From Saccoglossus kowalevskii (Eukaryota > Hemichordata > Enteropneusta > Harrimaniidae): a stretch of 22,876 bases of DNA. This document shows, one piece after another, positions 22,051 to 22,876 of this stretch (positions are counted from its first letter, which is position 1; every line of letters begins with the position of its first letter). Position numbers and translations under genes: made by a program. A model generated the notes under the pieces. It had not been told where the DNA came from, searched no databases, and saw only the letters and a list, made by a program, of their open reading frames with translations. The stretch covers positions 1 through 22,876 of the forward strand of contig NW_003138950.1 in assembly GCF_000003605.2 (NCBI RefSeq). Direction: 5' to 3'.

Positions 22051-22876
22051 CTAAGTCAACTAATGCAAAGACAATATAAAAGTGTCAAGCCAATGCCAAC
22101 ATAATGCAAAGACAATATAAAAATGTCAAGCCAAAGCCAACAGAGGCAAAGACAATATAAAAATGTTGATCCAATGAAAACCTGTTGCAAAGACAATATA
22201 AAAATGTCAAGCCAATGCCAACCTAATGCAAAGACAATATAAAACTGTCAAGCTAAATTCAATATAATACAAAGACAATATAAAAGTGCCAAGCCAAAGT
22301 CAACCTAATGCAAGGAAAATATAAAATTGTCAAGCCAATGACAACCTAATGCAAAGACAATATTAAACTGTCGAACCAATGCCAACCTAATGCAAAGACA
22401 ATATAAAACTGTCGATCGAAAGCCAACCTAATGCAAAGAAAATATAAAAATGTTGATCCAATGCCAACCTAATGCAAAGACAATATAAAAATGTCAAGCC
22501 AATGCCAACTAATGCAAAGACAATATAAAACTGTCGATCGAAAGCCAACCTAATGCAAAGACAATATAAAACTGTCGATCCAATGCCAACCTAATGCAAA
22601 GACAATATAAAACTGTCAAGCCAAAGCCAACTAATGCAAAGACAATATTAAACTGTTGATCCAATGCTAACCTAATGCAACGACAATATAAAACTGTCAA
22701 GCCAAAACCAACTAATGCAAAGACAATATAAAAATGTTGATCCAATGCCAACCTAATGCAAAGACAATATAACAATGTCAAGCCAATGCCAACTAATGCA
22801 AAGACAATATAAAACTGTCGATCGAAAGCCAAACTAATGCAAAGACAAAATAAAACTGTCAAGCCAATGCCAACCT
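22051..22876 (+). repeat. Copy of the 18.8-19.9-kb region, cut by the window edge
   Basis: The first half matches 18830-19280 at 3252 bp (AACAGAGGC, AAAACCTGTTGC, marker monomer at 22249). The second half matches 19580-19900 at 2965 bp (ATAACAATG at 22766 and 19801). The two offsets differ by 287 bp, exactly seven 41-bp monomers. The array continues past the right edge. Confidence 0.88.

Larger units (their letters stand above)
1..22876 (+). repeat. Satellite array of 40/41-bp monomers, about 560 copies
   Basis: The same 40- or 41-bp unit is repeated head to tail across the whole window with no interruption and no inverted copy. Each copy ends in an A-rich tract, CAATATAAAA (variants CAATATTAAA, CAATCTAAAA, CAATATATAA), preceded by a core close to TAATGCAAAGAC. 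The front half is variable and defines monomer classes. The 40-bp form lacks one C in the middle (CCAACTAATG instead of CCAACCTAATG). Both ends of the window lie inside the array, so its true length is greater. No transposon, tRNA, rRNA or unique spacer is visible. The kind of sequence suggests centromeric or other heterochromatic satellite; that location is inference, and the species is not identifiable from the sequence alone. Confidence 0.97.

Noticed and set aside
1-22876. CRISPR array
   Set aside because: Repeats near 40 bp in one orientation recall CRISPR, but there are no unique spacers; the whole unit repeats and no cas genes are present.
1-22876. Telomeric repeat, from the AACCTAA string in most monomers
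   Set aside because: It occurs once per 41 bp and is not tandem. The rest of the monomer is unrelated to telomeric repeats.
1-22876. CENP-B box
   Set aside because: No monomer carries the TTCG and CGGG core pattern of the 17-bp box. The CpG-containing front TCGATC does not fit it.
1-22876. G-quadruplex potential of the minus strand (GG runs in GGTTGGCATTGG)
   Set aside because: Each monomer has only three GG runs close together and the next lies about 30 bases away, so a stable structure is not supported.

Overview
The window is one unbroken tandem satellite array. I see no gene, RNA gene, transposon or unique sequence in 22.9 kb. The unit is a 40- or 41-bp monomer, roughly 560 copies, all in the same orientation from the first base to the last. 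Every monomer carries an A-rich end (CAATATAAAA) and a core close to TAATGCAAAGAC. A common 41-bp form holds 18 A, 10 C, 5 G and 8 T, so the two strands are very unequal in composition. An array this long, with diverged monomer types in a recurring order, points to a eukaryotic genome in (peri)centromeric or other heterochromatin. I cannot name the species. A centromeric satellite with a monomer near 40 bp is known in carrot, but I do not recall its sequence and make no assignment.

The monomers fall into recognisable classes by their first 20 bases, including GTCGATCC, GTCAAGCC, GTTGATCC and GTCGATCG types and an AT-rich GCTAAATTCAAT type. They recur in a preferred order, so the array has higher-order repeats. 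The clearest case is 8843-10389: two consecutive 19-monomer units of 775 and 772 bp, preceded by a partial copy. The 3-bp difference is exactly explained by the number of 40-bp monomers (four versus seven). Elsewhere the higher-order unit is variable. Its marker monomer returns at about 0.1 to 3.3 kb spacings, and long blocks pair at fixed distances: 771/772, 1095, 2607, 3252, 3828, 5069, 11538, 11548, 12733 and 14387 bp.

Layout: 1-2100 holds two related copies of one block; 2227-2472 a doubled 123-bp triplet; 2461-2880 a patch full of single-base losses; 2930-3870 and 4321-5820 blocks repeated near 17.3 and 15.9 kb; 5820-8842 mixed blocks; 8843-12101 the 19-monomer units and a longer relative; 12568-15233 related to the first 2.5 kb; 15859-18290 repeats of the earlier blocks; 19869-21412 three-way repetition with a local 771-bp tandem step; 21738-22050 a second indel-rich patch; 22082-22876 a copy of the 18.8-19.9 kb region.

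The many open frames of 60-117 residues are by-products of the repeat. On the minus strand two of three monomer frames lack stops, and alternation of 40- and 41-bp monomers (81 bp, 27 codons) keeps them open. Every minus-strand start I inspected is TTG, not ATG. No genes are called. The points of interest are repeat evolution, recombination junctions, and whether the indel-rich patches are biology or assembly error.
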